Assembly: GCA_028293825.1 (NCBI GenBank)
Contig: JAQGNY010000005.1
Location: 124,001 to 188,000, forward strand
DNA length: 64,000 nucleotides
Direction of reading: 5' to 3'
From: Verrucomicrobiaceae bacterium
GTDB taxonomy: Bacteria > Pseudomonadota > Gammaproteobacteria > Pseudomonadales > CAMLJR01
The position numbers were made by a program, and so were the translations under genes. The notes below the pieces were generated by a model that saw nothing but the letters and a program-made list of their open reading frames with translations, made no database searches and had not been told where the DNA came from. Positions 18,946-28,543 of this stretch are shown here, piece by piece. Each line of letters begins with the position of its first letter. Positions within the stretch are counted from its first letter, which is position 1.

Positions 18946-18988
18946 GCTGCAGTAGCGTAAACACATTCTTTGTTTATGCTGTTGCAGC
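18946..18988 (+). promoter_or_regulatory. Long hairpin downstream of riboswitch (possible expression platform)
   Basis: GCTGCAGTAGCGTAAACA pairs with TGTTTATGCTGTTGCAGC over 18 positions with one mismatch and two G-U pairs; the loop is 7 nt. It is not followed by a T run, so it looks more like an antiterminator/anti-RBS or processing structure than a terminator. About 160 nt remain to the receptor ATG. Confidence 0.55.
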
Positions 18989-19150
18989 GAGAGAAATCCT
19001 CAGACATATCGCATTCTTTTAATTTAATTTCGACGCCATCGGCATTTTTTAATGTGCCGAGTTACGCATGTCATCTGTTTTATGACGTGTGCGCGTTTCA
19101 TTGCGATCGTTTGCAGACTCGCTCCGCAGCTTTTTTGTGGAGAAGTTTTT

Positions 19151-21268
19151 ATGCAGTTATTAAAGCCGTTTATGTGCGGCGCGCTGGCCGCGTGTTTATT
19201 GCCGGGTTTGGTTTTCGCCGATGAAGCGAAATCGAAAACCGATGAAGTGATCGTCAACGGCGATCGTATCAATCTGCCTAAACTCACCGACGAAACTGCC
19301 ACCGGCAGTCGTTTAAATATCACCGTGCTGGACACGCCAGCCACCGTGCAAACAATTTCTGGTGACGTCATTCGTCTGCGTGGCGATACCGATATCGTCA
19401 CTTCGGTTACGCGCGCTGCGGGTATTACATCGTCGGCTTCGACCGGCAGCGGCGGCTTCGGTTTCGCCGCGCGCGGTTTTGGTTCGGCATCCGTCACGCT
19501 GTTGTACGACGGCATAAAAAGTTTGATCAATGTCGGCAGCGGCACTTATCCGTATGACACCTGGAACGTCGAGCGCATCGAAGTATTAAACGGACCGGCG
19601 TCGGTGCTTTATGGCAGCGGTGCGATTGGCGCGGCGGTGAATGTGATTCCGCGCAAACCCAGCGCCGTGCAGGAAAATACCATTCGTCTTGCCGCCGGTT
19701 CGCTGGATACCTACAGTGCCGCTCTCGATAGCACCGGTCCTCTGACCGATAAATTGTTGTATCGCATTGATGCCAGTCGCAATACCTCCGACGGTTACGT
19801 GCAGCGCGGCGAATCGCATAGCACGGCTTATTCCGGCGCATTGAAGTACGAGATCGCCGACAACTTAAGTGTGACATTGTCGGGCGATTACGCCGATCGC
19901 GAAAATATCGAATATATCGGCTCACCGCTAATTGATGGCAAGGCAAAAGAATCGCTGCGCCATATTAATTATTCGACCTACGACGGCGAAGTGCCGTTCA
20001 CCGACAGTCGCGGTCAATTATTAATTGAGTGGCAACCGAGTGATGTGATTCACGTGCGCAACGTTTCCTCCTACGTGCGCGGCGAACGCTTATGGAAATA
20101 CGCGAGTCGTTTTGTTTATCGTCCGGCCACCAACGATATTTTGCGCAGCGGTTACGGCACGTTTACGCAGCATCAGGATCAGATCGACAACCACAGCGAA
20201 GTGGCGTGGCAGCACACGCTGTTCGATTTGGAAAATACACTGTCATTTGGCGCGGATTTCGTGCGCCTGTCGAATGATCGCTACGTCGATAATTACGCTG
20301 GCTCCGATATTGTCGATTTGCGCAATTCCAATCCCGGTAAATTTCCCACCACGGTAAGCACGCGTAATTATCAGGATATGAATGTCGATCAACGCGCGTT
20401 ATTTGCAGAAGACCGTTTGCAATTGACGCAGGATTGGTCGGTGATCGGCGGCATTCGTTTCGATCACTCCGATGTGCATCGCAAAGATTTGGTGGCCGAT
20501 ACCATCGTCAGCAAGTTGTACACACCGAAGAGCTGGCGCGTCGGTAGCGTGTATCAATTAACACCGCAATTTAATGTGTATGCGCAATACGCGACGGCGG
20601 TCGATCCAGTCGGCAATTTGTGTTGCATCAGCGCAGCGCAAATGGCATTTGCGCTCAGCGAAGGCAAACAGGCCGAAGTTGGTTTGAAGCAGGTGACGTG
20701 GGACGGAAAACTGGAATGGTCTGCCGCCGCTTATAAAATCACAAAAAATAAATTGCTGACCCCCGATCCGAATAATCTCGGCCTGTCGTTGCAGGTCGGG
20801 CAGCAATCATCGCGCGGCTTGGAAGCAATGATTGCGTTAACGCCGCTCGAAAATTGGCGCGTCGAATTGAACGGCACCATTTTAAAAGCACAGTACGACG
20901 ATTTTGCCGAAGCAGTTTCCGGACAATTAGTGTCACGCGATGGCAATCGTCCGACTAACACACCGCAGAAATCGGCGAATTTGTGGGTGACGTGGGGCTT
21001 TGCACCGCAGTGGCAGGCGCAAGCGGGTGCACGTTATGTCGGCGATATTTATGCGAACACCGATAACACGCAAAAGTTACCGGGCTTCACCGTGGTCGAT
21101 GCGGGATTGCATTGGGATGCGGCGTTGAATATAGGTATCGATGTGCGCGCAAAAAATGTGTTCGATAAATTTTATGCGTACACCACATCGAGCAATGGTG
21201 CGAATGGCGGACAGTGGGTGCTCGGTGCGCCGCGCACCGCTGAAGTCGCATTGACTGCGAAGTTCTGA
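19151..21268 (+). CDS. TonB-dependent receptor, siderophore-receptor type, under a B12 riboswitch
   Basis: 705-residue outer-membrane receptor. Signal peptide LAACLLPGLVFADE, TonB-box-like DEVIVNG, plug motifs IRLRGDTDIVTSVTRAAGI, FAARGFGSASVTLLYDGIK and VERIEVLNGPASVLYGSGAIGAAVNVIPRKP, barrel, terminal F (ALTAKF). The plug and barrel look like FhuA/FpvA-type siderophore receptors rather than BtuB. The ATG at 19151 has GGAGAAG upstream; the ORF-track start is 33 codons too early. The PepSY gene begins 3 bp after its stop, so the two are one unit. B12 control suggests a cobalt chelate or corrinoid. Confidence 0.92.
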   Translation: MQLLKPFMCGALAACLLPGLVFADEAKSKTDEVIVNGDRINLPKLTDETATGSRLNITVLDTPATVQTISGDVIRLRGDTDIVTSVTRAAGITSSASTGSGGFGFAARGFGSASVTLLYDGIKSLINVGSGTYPYDTWNVERIEVLNGPASVLYGSGAIGAAVNVIPRKPSAVQENTIRLAAGSLDTYSAALDSTGPLTDKLLYRIDASRNTSDGYVQRGESHSTAYSGALKYEIADNLSVTLSGDYADRENIEYIGSPLIDGKAKESLRHINYSTYDGEVPFTDSRGQLLIEWQPSDVIHVRNVSSYVRGERLWKYASRFVYRPATNDILRSGYGTFTQHQDQIDNHSEVAWQHTLFDLENTLSFGADFVRLSNDRYVDNYAGSDIVDLRNSNPGKFPTTVSTRNYQDMNVDQRALFAEDRLQLTQDWSVIGGIRFDHSDVHRKDLVADTIVSKLYTPKSWRVGSVYQLTPQFNVYAQYATAVDPVGNLCCISAAQMAFALSEGKQAEVGLKQVTWDGKLEWSAAAYKITKNKLLTPDPNNLGLSLQVGQQSSRGLEAMIALTPLENWRVELNGTILKAQYDDFAEAVSGQLVSRDGNRPTNTPQKSANLWVTWGFAPQWQAQAGARYVGDIYANTDNTQKLPGFTVVDAGLHWDAALNIGIDVRAKNVFDKFYAYTTSSNGANGGQWVLGAPRTAEVALTAKF

Positions 21269-21270
21269 CG

Positions 21271-22620
21271 ATGCGCGACAATTCGGCGGCAAACAATTAT
21301 TCAGCGGTGAAAAGCTATTCGACAGTGAATGCAAGGCGATCGAAGAAACTTAATGTGCGCGGTGTCGTTGTTTTTTTACATCGCTACATGGGTTTGGCGC
21401 TGGCGCTGTTTTTAATTATTGCCGGCGTCACCGGAACTGCGATTGCGTTCTACAAGGAGTTGGATCAAGCGCTGAATCCCGAGTTGTATCGAATCATTGA
21501 GCGCAAGCAACCGGTACTGAATGCAGACGCACTCGTGCAGAAAATTGCGCAGGCGTACCCGCAGGCGTTCGTCAATGTAATGATGCTGGATCGCAGCGTC
21601 GGTGAAAGTGTGCGGGTGCGGCTATCGCCGCTGCGCGACCCAATCAGCGGGAAATATTTTGTTTTAAATTATAACGAAATTTTTCTCGATCCTTTCGATG
21701 GGCGCATTTTGGGTGGACGCGCTCACGGCGAGTTTCATTTCGATCGCGCGCATTTGATGCCGTTTATTTATTCGGTACATTACTCGTTGTATATGCCGGA
21801 TAAATGGGGCGACTGGTTGATGGGGATTGTCGCGCTGATATGGATGTTCGATTGCTTCGTCGGTTTTTATGTGACGTTGCCGGCGCGTGCAATACGCTCC
21901 GGCAGTTCACGCAAAAATTGGTGGCAACGTTGGAAGCCGGCCTGGCAAATAAAGCGCGGTGCCAGCGGCACGCGATTAAATTTCGATATTCACCGCGCCA
22001 CCGGTCTATGGTTATGGCTGGTGTTATTTATGCTCGCATTCACCGGCGTCTATTTTAATTTAACGCGCGAAATATTCAGACCCGTGCTTGGTTGGGTGGC
22101 GCCGCTGACGCCCGAAACAACAACCATTTTGCAGCAACAACCGCAGGCATTTGCGCCGTTAAAAATTTCGTTCGAACAAGCCATCGCGGCGGCACATAAA
22201 GTGCGCTCGCCGCTATCGCAGCGGATGGTACTTTCCTATATCGGTTTGACGCCCGATGCGCCCGGTATTTATCGCGTGCGTTTCGCCGATGCCAACCGCG
22301 GCGATGCCAACTGGAAATTTCACTATGAAAATTTATTTATCGATGGCGCTACCGGTGCGTTAGTACGGCGCGTCGGGTACGACAGCGGCACAGCGGCGGA
22401 TAAATTTATTCTTTGGCAATATCCATTGCATTCAGGACAAGTGTTTGGCTTTTGGGGTCGCGTATTTATCGGTGCGACCGGCATCGCGGTAGCAGTGCTA
22501 TCTATAACCGGCATTATTATTTGGTGGCGCAAGCGGCGCGCTTTGCGCGTGCGCACCGTTGTGCTGGCAAAGGTTCTACTAAAGATGTCGGCAGATTTGA
22601 AGGCTCAGCAATTCAGTTAG
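21271..22620 (+). CDS. PepSY-associated TM family protein (PiuB/FsrB-like reductase candidate)
   Basis: 449-residue inner-membrane protein. The first TM carries the family HRYMGL motif (LHRYMGLALALFLIIAGVTGTAIAFYKEL), periplasmic PepSY-type segments follow (MLDRSVGESVRV, FILWQYPLHSGQVFG), and three more TMs (IVALIWMFDCFVGFYVTL, ATGLWLWLVLFMLAFTGVYFN, FIGATGIAVAVLSITGIIIWW). Relatives sit beside siderophore receptors and are thought to reduce ferric siderophores in the periplasm or inner membrane. By analogy it may reduce a Co(III) chelate or corrinoid brought in by the preceding receptor. Translational coupling is likely, given the 2-bp gap. Confidence 0.85.
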   Translation: MRDNSAANNYSAVKSYSTVNARRSKKLNVRGVVVFLHRYMGLALALFLIIAGVTGTAIAFYKELDQALNPELYRIIERKQPVLNADALVQKIAQAYPQAFVNVMMLDRSVGESVRVRLSPLRDPISGKYFVLNYNEIFLDPFDGRILGGRAHGEFHFDRAHLMPFIYSVHYSLYMPDKWGDWLMGIVALIWMFDCFVGFYVTLPARAIRSGSSRKNWWQRWKPAWQIKRGASGTRLNFDIHRATGLWLWLVLFMLAFTGVYFNLTREIFRPVLGWVAPLTPETTTILQQQPQAFAPLKISFEQAIAAAHKVRSPLSQRMVLSYIGLTPDAPGIYRVRFADANRGDANWKFHYENLFIDGATGALVRRVGYDSGTAADKFILWQYPLHSGQVFGFWGRVFIGATGIAVAVLSITGIIIWWRKRRALRVRTVVLAKVLLKMSADLKAQQFS

Positions 22621-22721
22621 CGAATTTAATTATTTTATCGAGGTTGCTCAATGGTGCGGATCTCTGTGCGGTCGGCGCAAATCCGAACGCACAGCACTAC
22701 GTAGATTTGAAAAACTATTTT

Positions 22722-23648
22722 CTACAATGTTTTCAGCGGCGGCAAATTCGCGGGCGACCACTTTTCATCGCGGCCGGTGGACCACACCGTAATGTTGATG
22801 TCGCTCGTCATGGCTGTGTCTTCTTTTGTTAAATCATATTTTTTGACAAAGCGAATGATGAAATGGCCGTTGTCGCGATATTCGGTAGTCGCGCCATACA
22901 TCTGGCCCAGTAGTGCCATCGCCCATTCGGCAGTCGGTTGGCTCAACGCTTCTTTTATTTTTGGCAACATCACTTCGCCACCGGCATCTTTCGCTGCGGT
23001 CGGTACAGCATCGACAGTTAGTTCTACACCACAGCCATCGCTGCCATCATCGAAAAATTTAGTTTGATCGCTGCACAGCAGCGGGCGCGACATGGTGGGC
23101 TCGGTATCTACTGACTTTCCGCCAGCCGTAATTTTCGCCGATTGCGTGCCGGCTACAGAGGCGTGAATATTTATTTGCACACTTAAGCCATCGCCGATAC
23201 TCGATGGCTGCGGCATTGAAATGGTGAAGATGCCTTTGTCGGGTTTAGCTAAATTAGCGAAGCTCACCGATTTATCGTAGTTTTCCTGCAATTTGGTGTC
23301 GCCGCTATCTAGATTGGCAGTGCCCTGTCCGTGAACAAATCCCTGCACTTTTTCAGGCGCGTTTTCCTCCTGCATGTAGGTTGCAGATTTGCCCTTGCCA
23401 TCGCGCCGCGCGGGTTCTTGAATTTCCAGCGAGAAAATCGATTTCGATTGCGATAAAGCGCCGGAGTTAGAGGTGCTGACATAGTCTATGCGCGCGTGCA
23501 GCGTAATCGGTTCGGTGCCGTCATTTTGTTCTGCGGGCGCGGTGCTGGCATCGGTTTGCGTTTCCGGTGTGGGATTCGAGGGACGTCCGCAGCCATTCAA
23601 CAAAAATGTACTCATCATTACGGCGCTTAAAAAAATTAATTTCTTCAT
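22722..23648 (-). CDS. Predicted lipoprotein of unknown function
   Basis: 308 residues from the inner ATG (MKKLIFLSAVMMSTFLLNGCGRPSN), with a clear lipobox LNGC. A Thr/Ala/Glu-rich linker follows, then a globular region with no motif I can name. It contains four cysteines after the lipid Cys (for example LLCSDQTKFFDDGSDGCGVE), probably disulfide-bonded in the periplasm. The ORF-track start would add 29 residues ahead of the signal peptide. It converges on the PepSY gene, from which 101 bp containing only a short hairpin separate it. Confidence 0.8.
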   Translation of the reverse strand: MKKLIFLSAVMMSTFLLNGCGRPSNPTPETQTDASTAPAEQNDGTEPITLHARIDYVSTSNSGALSQSKSIFSLEIQEPARRDGKGKSATYMQEENAPEKVQGFVHGQGTANLDSGDTKLQENYDKSVSFANLAKPDKGIFTISMPQPSSIGDGLSVQINIHASVAGTQSAKITAGGKSVDTEPTMSRPLLCSDQTKFFDDGSDGCGVELTVDAVPTAAKDAGGEVMLPKIKEALSQPTAEWAMALLGQMYGATTEYRDNGHFIIRFVKKYDLTKEDTAMTSDINITVWSTGRDEKWSPANLPPLKTL

Positions 23649-23883
23649 AATCATTCCAGCTGATTTAAATCGGTAGTCGAGGTTGCGCGCGGCGCCGACG
23701 GAGTATATCAACTGAAATATTACGGCTGCACGCACTCAGATTTTCACGCGTGCTGTAGTTCTAAGCTTTCTTCGGTACCGATGGTCCGGTCATTGCTGTA
23801 CCTTTAGCGAACTGTGCGTTGGTCATAAATGACGAATAATTTATAGCGCAGCTGTTCTAATGTGATTGGCTCGGGAGCGCGAT

Positions 23884-24054
23884 ATGAGTACCTCGTTATG
23901 GATCGTCGTCGGCGTGGCCGCATTTTTCTTGGTGGGCTTTATTTTGGCGATGCGCTCGATTCTCAGCGAAAACCGCGAAATCGATAAACATATCGATTAC
24001 AGCAAGGTTAAGCCCTGGGTCGATGATGATGAAGAAGAGGACGACGATAAATAA
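23884..24054 (+). CDS. Small single-TM protein with acidic tail
   Basis: 56 residues: an N-terminal TM (LWIVVGVAAFFLVGFILAM), a short charged linker (ENREIDKHIDYSKVKPWVDDD) and an acidic end EEEDDDK. GGAG stands before the chosen ATG, 6 codons inside the ORF-track entry. I do not recognise a family. It lies alone, about 210 bp upstream of the GH15 gene in the same direction. Confidence 0.7.
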   Translation: MSTSLWIVVGVAAFFLVGFILAMRSILSENREIDKHIDYSKVKPWVDDDEEEDDDK

Positions 24055-24267
24055 TAGCAGGAAGTTATTTACCCGGCCCAGTTGCGGTTGTTGATAAATT
24101 TGCAAACCCTTTGCAATTACTACCATCAATGATCGAATAATTTCCCCACATTCATCGACTTTGCCACCGCGCTTTCATTTGCAGGGCATAACTATTGCTC
24201 GAGGTGGTAACGTCTTTAATTATTTATTGTCTATCCCTTTCCTTTTGCAACTTGCGGCAATCCAGTT

Positions 24268-26070
24268 ATGGCTTCACGTATTGAGGATTATGCAATTATC
24301 GGCGATTGCCAAACCTCGGCTTTGGTGGCGCGTAATGGTTCTATCGATTGGCTGTGTTGGCCGCGTTTTGATTCCTCGGCGTGTTTTGCTTCATTGCTCG
24401 GCGAGAAGCAAAATGGCTATTGGAAAATCGCACCGCTCGACGAGCCGACACATATCACGCGGCAATATCGCGAAAGCACATTAATTCTTGAAACCCAATT
24501 CGAAACCGAAACCGGCGCGGTATTGGTAATCGACTTTATGCCAATGGGCGCCGCATCCACGAGCATTACGCGCTTGGTCATCGGCAAGCGCGGGCGCGCC
24601 ACGATGAATTGCGAATTAGTCGTGCGCTTCGATTACGGCAACGCAGTGCCGTGGGTGACGCGATTATCCGATGGCGATGGCATCAGCGCGATAGTCGGGC
24701 CAGATATGGTGGTGTTCCGCAGCCCGGTGCCATTATCAGGAAAAGACCTGACCACGCAATGTCAGTTCGATGTTGAAGAGGGGCAGTGTTTTGCGTTTGC
24801 ACTGAGTTACCAGCAATCGCATTTGCCGGTTGCAGGTCCATTCGATATTAAATCCGCGTTGGAAAATACCGAAGCATTTTGGCGCGATTGGTCGTCGCGG
24901 TTTAGCGATGGCGATGAATTGCACGGTGTGATTGAACGCTCGCTGATTACATTGAAAGCGCTGACGTATGCGCCCACCGGCGGAGTGGTCGCGGCGGTGA
25001 CGACCTCATTGCCGGAACAGTTGGGCGGCACGCGCAATTGGGATTATCGGTATTGCTGGCTGCGCGATGCGACGTTGACATTGATGACATTAATGAATGC
25101 GGGTTATTACGAGGAAGCGGAGGCGTGGCGACGCTGGTTGGTGCGCGCCGTTGCCGGCAGTCCGGAGCAAGTGCAAATCATGTACGGCATCGGCGGTGAA
25201 CGACGGCTCGAAGAGTGCGAAATTTCCTGGCTGGCCGGTTATGAAAATGCCAAGCCGGTGCGCATCGGCAACGCCGCATCGAATCAAATGCAAATCGATG
25301 TCTACGGCGAATTGATGGATGCGTTGCACCAAGCGCGTAAGGGCGCTCTCGAAATCGATGAAGCGGCGTGGAGTATTCAATGCGCGCTGTTAAAACATTT
25401 GGAGACAATTTGGAATACGCCCGATGAAGGTATCTGGGAAGTGCGCGGCGGTCGCCAGCATTTTTCGCATTCGAAAATAATGGCCTGGGTTGCGTTCGAT
25501 CGCGCGGTGAAATCGGTCGAGGAATATGGGCTCGAAGGGCCGCTGCAACATTGGCGAGAATTGCGTGATGAAATCCATCGCGATGTCTGCAAGCGCGGAT
25601 TTAATAGTGCGATGAATTCATTTGTGCAGGTGTACGACGGCGACACGCTCGATGCGAGTTTATTGCAAATTGCATTAGTGGGTTTTTTGCCGGCGGATGA
25701 TTCGCGCGTGATTGGCACCGTTGCGGCTATCGAGCGCGATTTGATGGTGGACGGTTTGGTGCGCCGCTATCACACGCATGAAGTGGAAGACGGTTTGCCG
25801 CCCGGCGAAGGAGTTTTCTTAGCCTGTAGTTTTTGGCTGGCGGATAATTACATCTTGCAGGAGCGCTATGGCGAAGCGCGCACTCTGTTCGATCGACTGG
25901 TGAAATTAAGCAACGATGTCGGTTTGCTATCGGAAGAATATGAACCGGTCAGCGGTCGTTTGGTCGGCAATTTTCCGCAGGCGTTTTCGCATCTCGCGTT
26001 AATTCATACGGCAATGAATTTGGCGACGAAAGGAAGAATAGCTAAAAATCGCTGTGAGAAAGCGGCGTAA
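24268..26070 (+). CDS. Glycoside hydrolase family 15 protein (glucoamylase/trehalase type)
   Basis: 600-residue cytoplasmic (no signal peptide) GH15 enzyme. The N-terminal beta-sandwich begins IEDYAIIGDCQTSALVARNGSIDWLCWPRFD. The (alpha/alpha)6 barrel has GTRNWDYRYCWLRDATLTLM, then EGIWEVRGGRQHFSHSKIMAW with the general-acid Glu, and LLSEEYEPVSGRLVGNFPQAFSHLALI with the general-base Glu. Actinobacterial members are trehalases; others hydrolyse alpha-glucans. Substrate cannot be decided here and no trehalose or glycogen gene is adjacent. Confidence 0.92.
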   Translation: MASRIEDYAIIGDCQTSALVARNGSIDWLCWPRFDSSACFASLLGEKQNGYWKIAPLDEPTHITRQYRESTLILETQFETETGAVLVIDFMPMGAASTSITRLVIGKRGRATMNCELVVRFDYGNAVPWVTRLSDGDGISAIVGPDMVVFRSPVPLSGKDLTTQCQFDVEEGQCFAFALSYQQSHLPVAGPFDIKSALENTEAFWRDWSSRFSDGDELHGVIERSLITLKALTYAPTGGVVAAVTTSLPEQLGGTRNWDYRYCWLRDATLTLMTLMNAGYYEEAEAWRRWLVRAVAGSPEQVQIMYGIGGERRLEECEISWLAGYENAKPVRIGNAASNQMQIDVYGELMDALHQARKGALEIDEAAWSIQCALLKHLETIWNTPDEGIWEVRGGRQHFSHSKIMAWVAFDRAVKSVEEYGLEGPLQHWRELRDEIHRDVCKRGFNSAMNSFVQVYDGDTLDASLLQIALVGFLPADDSRVIGTVAAIERDLMVDGLVRRYHTHEVEDGLPPGEGVFLACSFWLADNYILQERYGEARTLFDRLVKLSNDVGLLSEEYEPVSGRLVGNFPQAFSHLALIHTAMNLATKGRIAKNRCEKAA

Positions 26071-26096
26071 CTTTTTTATTCATCACAACCACTGTA

Positions 26097-26135
26097 ACGA
26101 AACGCTTTTTTCTCGACCGAGGAAAAGCGTTTCGT
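26097..26135. terminator. Bidirectional terminator between GH15 and MFS genes
   Basis: Perfect 13-bp inverted repeat ACGAAACGCTTTT / AAAAGCGTTTCGT with a 13-nt loop, placed between two convergent genes. Confidence 0.85.
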
Positions 26136-26145
26136 CTTCTCTAAA

Positions 26146-27423
26146 TTATTTAACCAGCGCGTACCGGCCATTTTTATTGCCGAGATCGGGCAATAAAATT
26201 GTTAATACACCGAGCAGCGGCAGATAAGCACAAAGGTGATAAACGTAAACGATGCCGTGCAAATCCGCGACCTTGCCGAGCACCGCTGCGCCAATGCCAC
26301 CCATGCCGAACGCAAATCCAAAAAATAATCCCGACACCATGCCGACTTTTCCCGGCATCAATTCCTGCGCGAAAACTAGAATCGCGGAAAATGCCGAGGC
26401 AATAATAAAGCCGATAATAAAAGTCAGGATGATCGTCCAGTGCAGATCGACATGCGGCAATAACAATGTAAACGGGGCGACGCCGAGAATCGATGCCCAT
26501 ATCACCCGTTTGCGGCCGATGCGATCGCCAATCGGCCCGCCCAACACCGTGCCGGCGGCGACAGCGAATAAAAACACAAACAACGGTCCTTGCGCGGCCT
26601 GCGCAGTCAGCTGAAATTTCTGCATCAGATAAAATGTGTAATAGCTGGTAAGACTGGTTAAATAAAAATATTTAGAAAACACCAGCGCCATTAATACCGC
26701 CAACGCGCCCGCTACTTTGCGCGGCGACAGCAATGGTTTAACCGCGCGCTGTGCATCGCGTTGCTTGATATGTTGCGTCTGCGCGTGACGATACCAGCCG
26801 GCGATTTGCACCAGAATAAACATGGCGAGTAATGCCGCTAAAGAAAACCACGCGATGGTGCGCTGCCCGTGCGGAATAATAATCCACGCGGCCAACACCG
26901 GGCCGAATGCACTACCGGCATTGCCGCCCACTTGAAATACCGATTGCGCGAGGCCGTGTTGTCCGCCTGATGCAAGACGCGCGACACGCGATGCCTCCGG
27001 ATGAAATACCGACGAACCGGTGCCGACCAACGCCGATGCAACCAATAGCATGGTGTAGTTTGGCGCAACCGCCAACGTCAGCAAGCCGATAAAAGTAAAT
27101 CCCATCCCGACCGCGAGCGAATACGATTTTGGATAGCGATCGGTATGCAGGCCCACCAACGGCTGTAACAGCGACGCGGTAATTTGATACGTCAGCGTAA
27201 TTAATCCGATTTGCGCAAAGCTGAGCGCGAATGTTCCTTTCAATAGCGGATAGATCGCGAGCAACAGCGACTGCATTAAGTCGTTTAAAAAATGGGAGAA
27301 ACTGATAGCGCCTAAAATTTTGAAACGCATGGTCTCAATTTCAGGTGCGGTAGTGGCGGCTACGTTAATTAACGCTTGCTCCGGCGCGGCTGAGTCGCGC
27401 GCGGGACTGGCACTGCTTGGCAT
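26146..27423 (-). CDS. MFS transporter, fosmidomycin-resistance (Fsr) type
   Basis: 425 residues with about 12 TM segments. The start of the membrane part, ISFSHFLNDLMQSLLLAIYPLLKG, together with VGLHTDRYPKSYSL and ALVGTGSSVFHPEASRVARLASGG, is characteristic of Fsr-family efflux pumps. A 30-residue polar N-terminal extension precedes it. AGGAGG stands before the ATG. The divergent AraC-type gene 116 bp away is the likely regulator. Substrate is unknown; Fsr in E. coli exports fosmidomycin and related compounds. Confidence 0.9.
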   Translation of the reverse strand: MPSSASPARDSAAPEQALINVAATTAPEIETMRFKILGAISFSHFLNDLMQSLLLAIYPLLKGTFALSFAQIGLITLTYQITASLLQPLVGLHTDRYPKSYSLAVGMGFTFIGLLTLAVAPNYTMLLVASALVGTGSSVFHPEASRVARLASGGQHGLAQSVFQVGGNAGSAFGPVLAAWIIIPHGQRTIAWFSLAALLAMFILVQIAGWYRHAQTQHIKQRDAQRAVKPLLSPRKVAGALAVLMALVFSKYFYLTSLTSYYTFYLMQKFQLTAQAAQGPLFVFLFAVAAGTVLGGPIGDRIGRKRVIWASILGVAPFTLLLPHVDLHWTIILTFIIGFIIASAFSAILVFAQELMPGKVGMVSGLFFGFAFGMGGIGAAVLGKVADLHGIVYVYHLCAYLPLLGVLTILLPDLGNKNGRYALVK

Positions 27424-27539
27424 GATGACCTCCTAAATTAAATGGCCGTTGCGGCAAAAGCATACTCCGCAGTGTAAGGCTACCGCGACAAGGAATGCCT
27501 GTCCTGCGAGAATATGGCAGCAACCTTCGAGAAACGGAC

Positions 27540-28313
27540 ATGCCCTTCCACGATAAGCGCTATCAGCAATTCGATCGAACCTCGTTGCCGGTGACGGCGC
27601 TGGCGGAGGATTACGACGATGGCTATCGCACGCCGACGCATCACCATCCGAATGCGCAGTTAATGCACGCGGTGCGCGGCGTAATGGTGGTCAATACTGA
27701 GCGCGGTCAATGGATCGTGCCGCCTGCGCGCGGACTGTGGATACCGGCCGGCATCGAACACGCGATTCGCATGGTGGGCGAGGTCCATATGCGCACCGCA
27801 TTTATTCGCCACGACGCCGCGCCGGATATTCCGCAGCAATGCGTGGTGTTGAAGATTTCCGCCCTGTTGCGCGAATTAATTTTGGCAGCGATCGAAATTC
27901 CGCTTCCTTACAGCAACGATTCGCGCGATGGGCGTGTCATGCAATTAATTCTTGATGAGATAAAACATCTGCCGTCGCTGCCTTTGCATTTACCGCTGCC
28001 GAGTGATGCGCGGTTGCTGCAAATTTGTAGCGCGCTCACCGATACACCAGACGATGCAACCACGCTTGATGTATGGGCACAGCGTTTGCAAATAAATCCC
28101 AAAACCGTTCAGCGTTTATTTATGCGTGAGACCGGTATGACCTTCGGCCAGTGGCGCATGCAAGCGCGCTTGCTGGTGGCGCTGGAGCGCTTAGGTAGCG
28201 GCGCAAAGGTGATAGATGTTGCATTCGATATGGGTTACGAAAGCCCGAATGCATTCGCAACAATGTTTAAAAAACAATTTGGTGTGACGCCAAGCCAGTT
28301 TTTCAAATCATGA
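27540..28313 (+). CDS. AraC-family transcriptional regulator
   Basis: 257 residues. N-terminal cupin sensor (TPTHHHPNAQLMHAVRGVMVV, IVPPARGLWIPAGIEHAIRM) and C-terminal double helix-turn-helix (LDVWAQRLQINPKTVQRLFMRETGMTFGQWRMQARLL; VIDVAFDMGYESPNAFATMFKKQFGVTPSQFF). I prefer the ATG at 27540 over the ORF-track start 15 codons upstream. It is divergent from the Fsr-type pump and, as for many cupin-AraC proteins, probably controls that neighbour. Confidence 0.92.
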   Translation: MPFHDKRYQQFDRTSLPVTALAEDYDDGYRTPTHHHPNAQLMHAVRGVMVVNTERGQWIVPPARGLWIPAGIEHAIRMVGEVHMRTAFIRHDAAPDIPQQCVVLKISALLRELILAAIEIPLPYSNDSRDGRVMQLILDEIKHLPSLPLHLPLPSDARLLQICSALTDTPDDATTLDVWAQRLQINPKTVQRLFMRETGMTFGQWRMQARLLVALERLGSGAKVIDVAFDMGYESPNAFATMFKKQFGVTPSQFFKS

Positions 28314-28376
28314 ACTTTTTACATAATTGGTAAGGATTCATGAAAAATTTGCCATCAAAGCGTCACGACCTAGGTT

Positions 28377-28475
28377 GTACGGTAGTTGAAACCGAGCTGC
28401 ATGTAGTTAAAAACAAGCTGCATGGTAGTTAAAACAAGTCGCACGGTAGTTAAAAACAAGGTGTACGTATTTAAA
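28377..28475 (+). repeat. Degenerate ~22-bp tandem repeats
   Basis: Four to five imperfect units based on ACGGTAGTTAAAAACAAGCTGC, 21-24 bp each, stand in the intergenic stretch before the 87-residue gene. No spacers are present, so this is not a CRISPR array. Confidence 0.8.
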
Positions 28476-28543
28476 GCTCTGGGTAATTTTTGTGGTTTTA
28501 ATAATTTAGTTTATCGAGCAGTTAATAATCCAAGGAGAAAAAA

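Noticed and set aside
28377-28475. Possible CRISPR array
   Set aside because: Units are contiguous and degenerate with no spacers, and no cas gene is present.
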